A DNA stretch of 44,391 nt, from positions 41,309 to 85,699 of the forward strand of contig JAAUZZ010000024.1 in assembly GCA_014804345.1 (NCBI GenBank), in the 5' to 3' direction. Positions 1-9,700 of the stretch are shown here, piece after piece (position 1 is the first letter of the stretch; every line of letters starts with the position of its first letter). A program made the position numbers and the translations under genes. The notes under the pieces were generated by a model. It was given only the letters and a program-made list of their open reading frames with translations. It had not been told where the DNA came from and did no database searches. This stretch comes from Lachnospiraceae bacterium (GTDB lineage Bacteria; Bacillota; Clostridia; Lachnospirales; Lachnospiraceae).

Positions 1-527
1 CGGAACTTCGCGCCATCACAGAGGGCATTGGTTACAGCGACGTGTTTGTGTATGCCCCGGTAAAGAGCATTGCGGAGATGGGAGATAAACTCCTTGCAGT
101 GGACGGCTGCCTGAACTTCTTTGCGGGACCTACCGACACGCAGTTTTCAGCCAACATGAATCTCTACAACTGCCACTACGCAAGGACAAAAATCATGGGT
201 TCCACAGGCGGAAATACGGACGATATGAAAGAGGCCATTGCAAAGTCGGCGGCAGGACTGATTAATTCGGCAGTCATGGTAACACATATCGGCGGCATTG
301 ATTCGATTGTGGATACCACAAACAATTTGCCGAATATTCCGGGCGGCAAGAAGCTGGCTTATCTCCAGTTTGATATGCCGATGACTGCAATCGAGGATTT
401 CGGAAAATTGGGCGAGAAAGATCCGTTTTTCAAGAAACTGGATGAATGCTGCAAACGGCATAAGGGACTTTGGTCGAAAGAGGCTGAGGATATGCTTTTT
501 GAACATTTTGGAGGAGCACAGGTATGA
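1..527 (+). CDS. Zinc-binding/sorbitol-type dehydrogenase, C-terminal part (5' truncated by window edge; frame open from nt 3)
   Basis: Frame is open from the window start (ELRAITEGIGYSDVFVYAPVKS...); sequence resembles the C-terminus of L-sorbose-1-P reductase-like dehydrogenases. Stop TGA overlaps the next ATG (ATGA, 524-527). Confidence 0.6.
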   Translation, partial: ELRAITEGIGYSDVFVYAPVKSIAEMGDKLLAVDGCLNFFAGPTDTQFSANMNLYNCHYARTKIMGSTGGNTDDMKEAIAKSAAGLINSAVMVTHIGGIDSIVDTTNNLPNIPGGKKLAYLQFDMPMTAIEDFGKLGEKDPFFKKLDECCKRHKGLWSKEAEDMLFEHFGGAQV

Positions 528-1429
528 TATATACAGTGACATTTAACCCGTCTTTGGATTACATTGTGTCCATGAATGGTTTTGAAATGGGCATGACAAA
601 CCGCACTACCGGGGAGCAGATTTTCCCTGGTGGCAAGGGAATCAACGTATCCATCGTTTTGAGCAATTTGGGAATCAAAAATACGGCGTTAGGATTTACG
701 GCGGGCTTTACCGGTGAACAGATTGAAAAAGAAATTCAAAAAATGGGACTGCTTACGGATTTCATCCGTGTCGAGAAAGGAATTTCCCGCATCAATGTCA
801 AATTAAAGGATTACGACGGTACGGAAATCAACGGTATGGGACCGGAGATTGATTCGACTTGTGTGGCGAAGTTGTATGAGAAGCTGGAAAAGCTCGAGGC
901 AGGTGATATTCTTGTTCTTGCAGGCAGCATTCCAAAATGTCTGCCGGATTCCATTTACAGTGATATTTTGGAACGCCTTCAGAATAAGGGAGTGCTGTTC
1001 GTCGTAGATGCGACGAAGGATTTGCTTTTAAATGTATTGCAGTATCAGCCGTTTTTGATCAAACCGAACAACCATGAACTGGGTGAAATTTTTGATGTAA
1101 CCTTAAATACAAGGGAGTCGGTTGTTCCGTATGCGAAAAAACTGCAGGAAAAGGGTGCAAAAAACGTATTGGTATCAATGGCAGGAGAGGGCGCCGTTCT
1201 GGTAGACGAAGCGGGCGGCGTGCATATGCTTGCCGCGCCAAAAGGCAATCTGATCAACGCGGTCGGAGCCGGCGATTCGATGGTTGCAGGTTTTGTGGCG
1301 GGTTGGACAGAAAAAAAAGATTATGCGTATGCATTCCGCATGGGCATTTCAGCGGGAAGCGCAAGCGCATTTTCCGAGATGTTAGCGACAAAAGAAGAAA
1401 TCGAACAAGTGTTTAATCAATTGGGATAA
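524..1429 (+). CDS. pfkB: PfkB-family sugar kinase, 1-phosphofructokinase/tagatose-6-P kinase type
   Basis: N-terminal TVTFNPSLDYIV, GGKGINVS and C-terminal NAVGAGDSMVAGF motifs of hexose-phosphate PfkB kinases. Confidence 0.9.
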   Translation: MIYTVTFNPSLDYIVSMNGFEMGMTNRTTGEQIFPGGKGINVSIVLSNLGIKNTALGFTAGFTGEQIEKEIQKMGLLTDFIRVEKGISRINVKLKDYDGTEINGMGPEIDSTCVAKLYEKLEKLEAGDILVLAGSIPKCLPDSIYSDILERLQNKGVLFVVDATKDLLLNVLQYQPFLIKPNNHELGEIFDVTLNTRESVVPYAKKLQEKGAKNVLVSMAGEGAVLVDEAGGVHMLAAPKGNLINAVGAGDSMVAGFVAGWTEKKDYAYAFRMGISAGSASAFSEMLATKEEIEQVFNQLG

Positions 1430-1457
1430 TAAAAAGATAGGAAAGGAGCATTTTAAT

Positions 1458-1715
1458 ATGAAAGAGTTTACATACATTATCACAGACAAAGAGGGTATTC
1501 ACGCGCGTCCGGCAGGAGAATTGGTGAAACTGGCAAAGGAGTATGCATCAACCGTATCCATTTTAAAGGACGGAAAAAAGGCAGACGCGAAAAAGGTGTT
1601 CGGATTAATGGGACTTGGCGTAAAGCAGGGCATGGAGATTACGGTGCAAGTGGAAGGTGATGACGAAGATGCGGCAGCGACAGCATTGGAAACCTTTTTG
1701 AAAGAAAATTTGTAA
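1458..1715 (+). CDS. ptsH: HPr-family phosphocarrier protein
   Basis: 85 aa with GIHARPAGELVKLA active-site His motif; RBS AAAGGAG upstream. Confidence 0.93.
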   Translation: MKEFTYIITDKEGIHARPAGELVKLAKEYASTVSILKDGKKADAKKVFGLMGLGVKQGMEITVQVEGDDEDAAATALETFLKENL

Positions 1716-1741
1716 AACACGTTGTAAAAAGCGGTTACAGA

Positions 1742-1872
1742 TCAGCTAGGACTTTGCACTTGCTGCAAAGTCCGTAAGAAAATGTAGTGGTTGAGATGCA
1801 TCAAGCCACCACGAAGTGGTTTTGCATGGCTTGATGCTTGTAACAGGAAGCGACAGCTGAACTGTTAATAGG
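1742..1872. other. Multi-hairpin intercistronic element between ptsH and ptsI
   Basis: Perfect 10-bp hairpin 1749-1758/1764-1773 (GGACTTTGCA/TGCAAAGTCC); second 10-bp stem 1798-1807/1828-1837 (GCATCAAGCC/GGCTTGATGC) enclosing ACCAC-GAA-GTGGT. Confidence 0.65.
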
Positions 1873-1882
1873 GAGGTAATCT

Positions 1883-3517
1883 ATGGCAGAAAATTTTTCG
1901 GGAAAAAAGTTTTCGGGGAAAACCGTATACAATGGAATCACAATGGGGAAAGTGATGGTTCTGCGGGGGAATCAGGAGCAAGTTAGAAGAACGAAAATTA
2001 CAGACGCAGAACAAGAAATCGAGCGCGTACACGGCGCGGTTGAGAATGCGCAGCAGCAGCTTGGCGTACTTTACGATAAGGCTGTCAAGGAAGTCGGAGA
2101 ATCCAGCGCTGCAATCTTTGAGGTGCATCAAATGATGCTGGAGGACGACGATTATTTAGATGCCATCTACCATGTGATTCGGACGGAAATGGTAAATGCA
2201 GAGTATGCGGTTGCAATTACAGGCGACAATTTCGCAGACATGTTTGCAGGAATGGATGACGAATATATGCGCGCACGAGCAGCAGATGTCAAGGACATTT
2301 CCACACGCCTGATCAGAAATCTGTCCGGCGAGGGCGGCGTGGATTTCTCTACAATGGAGCCGTCGATCATCGTCGCAGACGATTTAAGTCCAAGTGAGAC
2401 GGTACAGATGGATAAGAAAAAAATACTGGCTTTCGTGACCGTACATGGTTCCACAAATTCCCATACGGCAATTCTTGCCCGCATGATGAGCATTCCCGCG
2501 CTGATTGGCGTGCCGGTGGACTTGAATGAGGTTCACACAGGAATGACGGCGATTGTAGACGGCGCGGCAGGCGAGGTCATCTTTGAACCTACGGAATTTC
2601 AGTGCAACGAGGCAGAGGAAAAAATCAGAAACGAACAGGAAAAACTCCGCCTGCTTCAGGAACTAAAGGGCAAGAAAAACGAAACCGGCGACGGAAGAAG
2701 TATCGACATTTATGCAAATATCGGCAGTGTCAGCGACGTAGGCTATGTGTTGGAAAACGATGCCGGCGGAATCGGCTTGTTCCGGAGCGAATTTCTGTAC
2801 TTGGGGCGCGACGATTTCCCGACAGAAGAGGAACAGTTTCAGGCATACAAACAGGTTGTACAGACAATGGGAAAGAAGAAGGTCGTTATCCGTACGCTGG
2901 ATATCGGCGCGGATAAACAGGCGGACTACTTTGAACTCGGCAAAGAGGATAATCCCGCAATGGGTTACAGGGCAATCCGTATCTGTCTAAAACAGCCGGA
3001 TATTTTTAAGACACAGCTTCGGGCGCTTCTGCGGGCCGCAGCCTACGGTAATCTGTCGATTATGTATCCGATGATCATTTCGGCGGAAGAGGTTAAGAAG
3101 ATTTATGCCATTGTCGAGGAAGTCGAGCAGGAGTTGAAACAAGATGCAATTCCATACCGAATTCCGGAACAGGGCATTATGATTGAAACACCCGCGGCAG
3201 TGATGATCAGTGACGAGCTTGCGGAGCTGGCAGACTTCTTTAGCATCGGCACAAATGATCTGACACAGTATACACTCGCGATCGACAGACAGAATCAACG
3301 GTTGGAAGATTTTTACAATCCGCACCACAAAGCAATTCTGCGCATGATTCAGATGGTGGTTGACAACGCCCACAAATGCGGAAAGTGGGTAGGCATTTGC
3401 GGAGAATTGGGTGCAGATACTACATTGACCGAAACATTTGTCAATATGGGCATAGATGAGTTGTCGGTAGCGCCGCCTATGGTGTTGAAGGTGCGGGAAA
3501 AAGTGCGCGCAATGTAA
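1883..3517 (+). CDS. ptsI: Phosphoenolpyruvate-protein phosphotransferase (PTS enzyme I)
   Basis: 544 aa; GSTNSHTAILAR phosphohistidine motif and DFFSIGTNDLTQYTLAIDR signature; RBS GGGAGG. Confidence 0.96.
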   Translation: MAENFSGKKFSGKTVYNGITMGKVMVLRGNQEQVRRTKITDAEQEIERVHGAVENAQQQLGVLYDKAVKEVGESSAAIFEVHQMMLEDDDYLDAIYHVIRTEMVNAEYAVAITGDNFADMFAGMDDEYMRARAADVKDISTRLIRNLSGEGGVDFSTMEPSIIVADDLSPSETVQMDKKKILAFVTVHGSTNSHTAILARMMSIPALIGVPVDLNEVHTGMTAIVDGAAGEVIFEPTEFQCNEAEEKIRNEQEKLRLLQELKGKKNETGDGRSIDIYANIGSVSDVGYVLENDAGGIGLFRSEFLYLGRDDFPTEEEQFQAYKQVVQTMGKKKVVIRTLDIGADKQADYFELGKEDNPAMGYRAIRICLKQPDIFKTQLRALLRAAAYGNLSIMYPMIISAEEVKKIYAIVEEVEQELKQDAIPYRIPEQGIMIETPAAVMISDELAELADFFSIGTNDLTQYTLAIDRQNQRLEDFYNPHHKAILRMIQMVVDNAHKCGKWVGICGELGADTTLTETFVNMGIDELSVAPPMVLKVREKVRAM

Positions 3518-3537
3518 TGATTTTGGTCCCCCTTTTG

Positions 3538-3571
3538 GCCTCCAAGGTTATATGACTTGGGGGCTTTTTTA
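3538..3571 (+). terminator. Rho-independent terminator after ptsI
   Basis: GCCTCCAAG...CTTGGGGGC stem followed by a T run. Confidence 0.85.
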
Positions 3572-3631
3572 TTCTATAAGAAATTGCGACAGTGTAAACC
3601 TTTTAAGGGTCAGGGCTGAGTAGTACGAACA

Positions 3632-3660
3632 TTGACAAATGCCACGAAATGTCATAATAT
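3632..3660 (+). promoter_or_regulatory. Sigma-A-like promoter of the large surface protein
   Basis: TTGACA (3632-3637), 17-nt spacer, TAATAT (3655-3660). Confidence 0.7.
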
Positions 3661-3721
3661 GGTTTTTGGTGACGTTTTGCCAGAGAGCGGTTAGACGCTT
3701 AAAAATGGAAGGGAGAAAATT

Positions 3722-6700
3722 ATGTTTCGTAGAGTGTTATCTATTTTACTATGCGGCTGTCTGCTTGCCGGAAGTCTGCCTGTAACAGGGGTTGCAGCAG
3801 AAGAACAGGCGATAGAAACGACGCAAGTAACAGCTGAAAATGCGGGGAGGGATGATAACAATACATCCACACAGTTAGAGAACGATGCAGATGCATTCGA
3901 TACAGCAGAAAATGTGGATTCTGTAGATCGGGAAAATGGTCAGAATGCAGAAATAGCAGGAACAGTAACGGAAGAAAAGATAAAAGAGAACCAAACGGTG
4001 ACCGAAACAAAAACAGCGGAGCCGGAAGACAAAACAAAGATAGACGAGAATGCGGACGTGTCTGAGGAAGTGGATGAAACGGAGGAAACACAGACACAGG
4101 CTTTGGCAGAAGAAGCGGACGCAGGGGAAACGGCTGTCAATAAGGATGAAGCAGACGACATAACGCCCGAAATCACCTTGTCACCGCTCAGTTTAGGCGG
4201 AAAGTTGAACATAAGACTGACAGGAGTTTCTGAAACTGCGGGTAGTTACAGAGCAATAGCCTATGTTAAGACAGAAGAAAATTCTTGGCGCCAGCTTGAC
4301 AGCGACTCTTACATGGAGCTTACATCTGAAAACAATTATGAAGGAGAATGGCTCATATATTCTGATTCTTATATAGGGGCAGGCTCTTCTTATGATATAA
4401 GGATAGATATCCAAAAAGATTACAGCGTTATCAGCAGTGAATCTCTTACGCTTAATACGTCGAAAATATCGCTGAATCTGGAGGTAAAAGAGATTGCGGG
4501 AAAATCAGCGATAATTACCTGTGGATTTGAAGAATCGGATGAATTTTTAGAGTGGCATGGTCATGCTTATGGCAAAGTTTATTACAGAGTAAAAGGTTCC
4601 GATTCGGAGTGGAAGGAAAACAGCAGCATTTATCTCTATCCATACTCCGAGAACCCCACGGAATTAAGGAATCTTGCCTTAGACACGGAATATGAGATGA
4701 AAGTAACTGCTAATAATGATGAAAACGTTATATACGGTACGACAGAGTTTAAGACAACAGAAGGAACGACGCAAGGAATGTTCCGTGACCTGAATGTACG
4801 ATTTAGCGGATTTGCTGTCAGCGTATATGGTTATTATACACCATCCGATTATGCGGATACAACCGAAGTTTACCTTGTGGAAAAAGACAACACAGGCGCG
4901 TTACTGGCGCAATCGAAATTAGATTATTCTAGCAAATATATTTCGGAGAATGTCACACTGCGTATGGAAACCGCTAAGGTACAACTTAAGGCAGTAGAAA
5001 CATTGGAAGATATGGATTCGGAAGAAAATCCTGTTAAAAAGGAGTATTTGTCTGATGAGTACACAAGAGGAAGTGTGCCCAATGTAACATTCGGGATATC
5101 GAATACAAGTGCAGGCGTTTCGACATTTCATGCAGACCTGACATACACGGGAGATATGTGCCTTGGAAGCAGCAGCCAGACGATCTATGCAGCATTATAC
5201 TACGGAAAGCCCGGAGAGGATTTGGAAACCAATCCTAAGACAACGTCTGTATCTTATTCAAAAGACGGATCGAAGACACAGACACTGACTTTTAGTGGAC
5301 TGACAGAGAATACTGCATATCACGGCAAAATCGTCGTTTACGTCGGAAGTCCTATAATAGTGTATGAGCAGGAAATAGAGCTGGATAACTTCACTACGAA
5401 GGAAAACAAGACTTATCTGTTGGACACTACGTTTCCGGATGCACGCTTAAGGGAATTGATTAGAAGCAGAGCAAGCCTTGGAAGCAGCGCTACGGAGGTG
5501 ACTGCGGTACAGCTTGAGAAGATAACCTATTTATCTGCACAACGTAGTGATTTTGATACGGCGGTAATAACAGACCTTACAGGAATTGAGCTTCTGACAG
5601 AGCTTACATCGCTCTATGTTCAAAATAATGAAATTTCCGATACGCCGGCGATAGACTGGTCAAAGCTTACAGGGCTGAAATCATTGAATCTTACTGGAAA
5701 TGAGCTGACAAAGATACCTGATTTGTCTAAAAATACAAGCCTGACATCTGTAAACCTAAACGAAAATCTGATACCTGCAGAGGAGTTCGAGGCTGTTTCT
5801 GCAAAACTGCCCGAGGGTGTGAGGCTTTCAAGCGACGTGCAGTCTTCACAGCGTCTTGGCGGTCTGACAGTTATCTCAGAAGACACTTATTACCAGATAG
5901 CAGGAAAAAGCCCTTTGCTAATTAAAGTCAAAGGCTATAAGACGGGACTTCCGTATACATTCCGGTATACCGTGGATGGAAATGCGATAACATTCTCTAA
6001 TCAGACATGGGGCTCGGACGGATATATTCAATATAAGACGAACACCGGGCTTGAACTTGGAAGCCATACGCTGACCGTGGAGATGTATCAGAAAGGGAAT
6101 AAAATATCAGACAAAAGCGTTGCTTTTCAGATGGCAGAAGGCGGAGCATATCTGGAGAAAGATCTTTACCGATTTAATGCACAGGAGAATTATTATAACA
6201 TAGACGTATACAGCAATAAAGAAGTATCTGCTGCATATATGCAGAACGGTGATAGCGTTATAGCCGTTGATATGGATATAGACAGCTGGGCTTCAAGTTA
6301 TGAATATCGATACAAAACGCTGAGTAACAGCGGTATTTATCTGGATGGATTGAATATTTACCAGAGTTATCTGGATCTTCGATGCATAAGAAATAAAAAT
6401 CCGGAAGCCGGAACGTATGACTTAAAGGTGGTTTATGATGACAACACAGAAGAAACGCTGCAGGGTGTTATTGAAATCATTGATAAGGCATTCGTCAAAG
6501 GAGGAAGTATCGGTTATAGATATGATAGTACCGGAAGCTTTTTCTACCTGTCCATAGAAGGTTACGGCTTTGACGCGACAAAGCTGGAGTATGCTTTTAC
6601 CTATGGTGGAAAGCAGCAGGCAGCAGAGTATGTAAATGCGAAGGAAACATCAAGCGGATACATTATCAAGTTTAAGAAGGCTGACACATGGACGCCGAAG

Positions 6701-9700
6701 GAAGGCGACAGCGTGCAGGTGAAGCTGACACCGAAGGGTGGGTATGACGTTATCCTTGATAAGGATACGTTTACAGTATCAATTTCGCAGGGAATTTACT
6801 ACTGTGCCTACAATAAAGCGTCCAATAAGCTTGAGGTTGGCATCACCTCGAATCTGAAAAGGGAGAACGTGACATTTAAGCTGGCAAGGTACAACTCGTG
6901 GGATGATGCATATCAACAGAATAATGTTATTGAAACAATTGATGTCAATCCGGAAATTGTGACCGAAACAATCTCTTATCTGGTTCCCATGAAGGACGGT
7001 GAGGTTTATAGACTTCCCTCGGGATGCTATTACAGACTTGATATGATAAGCGGCGGCTATAATGATAATGAAACATTTGAGATCTATGGCGAGAGTACCA
7101 ATTATTGGTCAAGCTCAAAATACGTAGGCGAGGGTACAGGCGAGAAAAGCTTCTATTATTATTCAGAGATTCCGTTTGGGGATGAGAGCAGTGAAAAGGA
7201 TTTTCAGGCAGAGATTACAGGTGAAAAACTCACAACAGTGCTGAGGGCAAAAAAAGTATGGACATACAGTTATCACAGTGATTCTCTCACAACAGTGGGA
7301 ATGACTTTTGATATGTCATCATTGACGCAGGGGTCTTATGCCATTACGTTATATTATAAGGATGAAAAACTGTCTTCCTATAATATTACGGTGCTTCCGA
7401 CAGATAAATTTGTGATAACGTCTGACTATCATCCGTATGCATACTGGATTGATGACAGTAGTTTCCGGGTATATTTCAATACAATTAATATAGCGACGTC
7501 TGATGAGTTTACAGTCAGCCTGACAGATATTTTTGGTAATCCGGTCAGCGGATTGAAGACAGAGATATTAAACAGATATACGGATTCCGTATATGTAAAG
7601 GTGACAGGTTTAAAGAAGAGCGATGCATACAGATATTATTATATCAAAGTAACACATAATACGTTTGGAGAGGCTTATAAGCCGGATCGCACGACAAAAT
7701 ACTTTACAGATGAGCGAGGAAAATACGAAGAGATTTCCGACAGCAAATTTACGTGGACTTCTACAAATAACAGGATGTCCGGTATCGGTATGTATAATGA
7801 TATTGTATTTCCGGTTACAGTAAAAGTATACAAGCCATACGAAACAGAACTGGTTACATCGTTTACAATTACGAAAGGTGATTTGGAGAGCGGAACAAGC
7901 AATCCGGCATGGTATTATTTTAAACAGACGCTTATAGACGAACTTCCCGATAAGGATGCACTCTATGATGTTGCAGTAATAGATTCAAACGGACAGACAG
8001 ATTTGTGGACAGAGAATCCAATTGGACTTCGTCAAAGTTCCACAACGAGCACATGGACCGTATCACCAACACAGTTGAGCTTAAATCTTGACAATGATGA
8101 GGCAAAGACCGGTACAATCACAGTCAAAGGCAATGCGGGAACACCGACATTTAAATCAGACAATGCCAAGGTTGCAACAGTAGCGGCGGACAAAGCCGAC
8201 AAAAACAAGGCAGTTGTGACAGCAGTCGGAGAAGGCACTACAACGATCAGCATTACGGCGGATAAAACGACAAAGACGGTTGCAGTTACAGTCACAAAGG
8301 AGCCAATCAAACCGACCGGCATCAGCATCACGGCTCCTGAAAGTGCGGCAGTAGGCGATAAGGTGGCAATCAGTGCATCTGTAACGCCCGTAGGCGCATG
8401 GACGCAGCAAGACAGCATTACATGGACATCTTCTGACAGCAGTGTCATTTCCATACCGGCAGGAAGCACAGGACTTGAGGTTGAAGCAGACGCATTAAAG
8501 GCGGGCAGCGCAACGATTACAGCAGTGCTTGACGGTACGGAGTTTACGGCATCCTGTGAAATAACAGTTGTAAAAAAGATTTCCGACGAAGAGCAGGATG
8601 AGATTGCAAAGGAAATCGGCGTTCTCTGTTTCCTTGAAGGTGCGGATACCACTCTTGCAGACATTGCACTTCCCGATGGTTGGAGCTGGGAGGATCCTAC
8701 ACAGAAACCGACAGTGGACAACTCGCACCCTGTACAGGATTTTGCAGCAGTTTACAGCAAGGACGACGTATCCTTTGAACGGTATCTGGACGTGTATGTG
8801 TCAAAACTCGACAGCGTTCGTATTACTGGAAAGAGTACTGTGAACAGCCAGAAAGAGGCGCTCTATACCTGTGCTTATACATATGTTGGCGCAGATTTTG
8901 ACAGCGGATATGAAGTAAACTGGCAGTGGACGCTCGGACAAAATCTCGCGGCAGAAACAAACACAGGAGAGAGAATAGCGGTAAAAGTATCGGGAAATGA
9001 TACGCTTTCCGTTACGATGACAGTAACGAATCCCACTACAGGAAAAGCTGTTTCCCAAGATGCATTATTGCAAATAACGGCAGGCGAAATACCGGACAGC
9101 GAACCGGAGCTGGAAAACAAGAAGATTACGATATACAAAAACAGCACGCAGCATGTGCCGATCGGACTGGTTGCGAAAGACGGAAATTCCGTTACAGCCG
9201 TGACAGTGGCCGATAACACAGATTTTAAGTTTGAACGTGACGAAGACGGCGAGTGGCTTATCGGACTTACAGATAGCGGAAAAGGCAAATATGCAAAGAA
9301 GACAACCGAAACGCTTACCCTCAAAGTGGAAACGGAATCGGGAAAAGAATGCGAGAAGACGCTCGGCGTGACGGTTGACGTAACGGAAATCACGACAAAG
9401 AACGTGAAGTTTAAGCAGACCGTGAAACCAAACGCAGCCTACAGCGATACGGACACGGTAACAGCAGAGTTTAGCGTAAGCAGCAAGTACATCATAGAGG
9501 ACATTACGGCAGTACAGGGCAGTACAGCCGAGAAATTTGCAGTGAAGAGTTACAATGAGGCGTCTGGAATACTTGTTCTTGAAGCGAAAACGAATGTGCT
9601 TGACAAAGACGCAAAGACTTATCCCGCAAAGGTAGAGGTGAAGGTAAGAGATTACGGCACATGGACGCTTGATCTGAATGTTGCGGTACAGAATAAAAAA

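Noticed and set aside
8032-8721. 229-aa antisense ORF inside the large surface protein gene
   Set aside because: Low-complexity Ser/Val/Thr translation mirroring the repetitive sense codons; no RBS or domain; sense frame is clearly coding.
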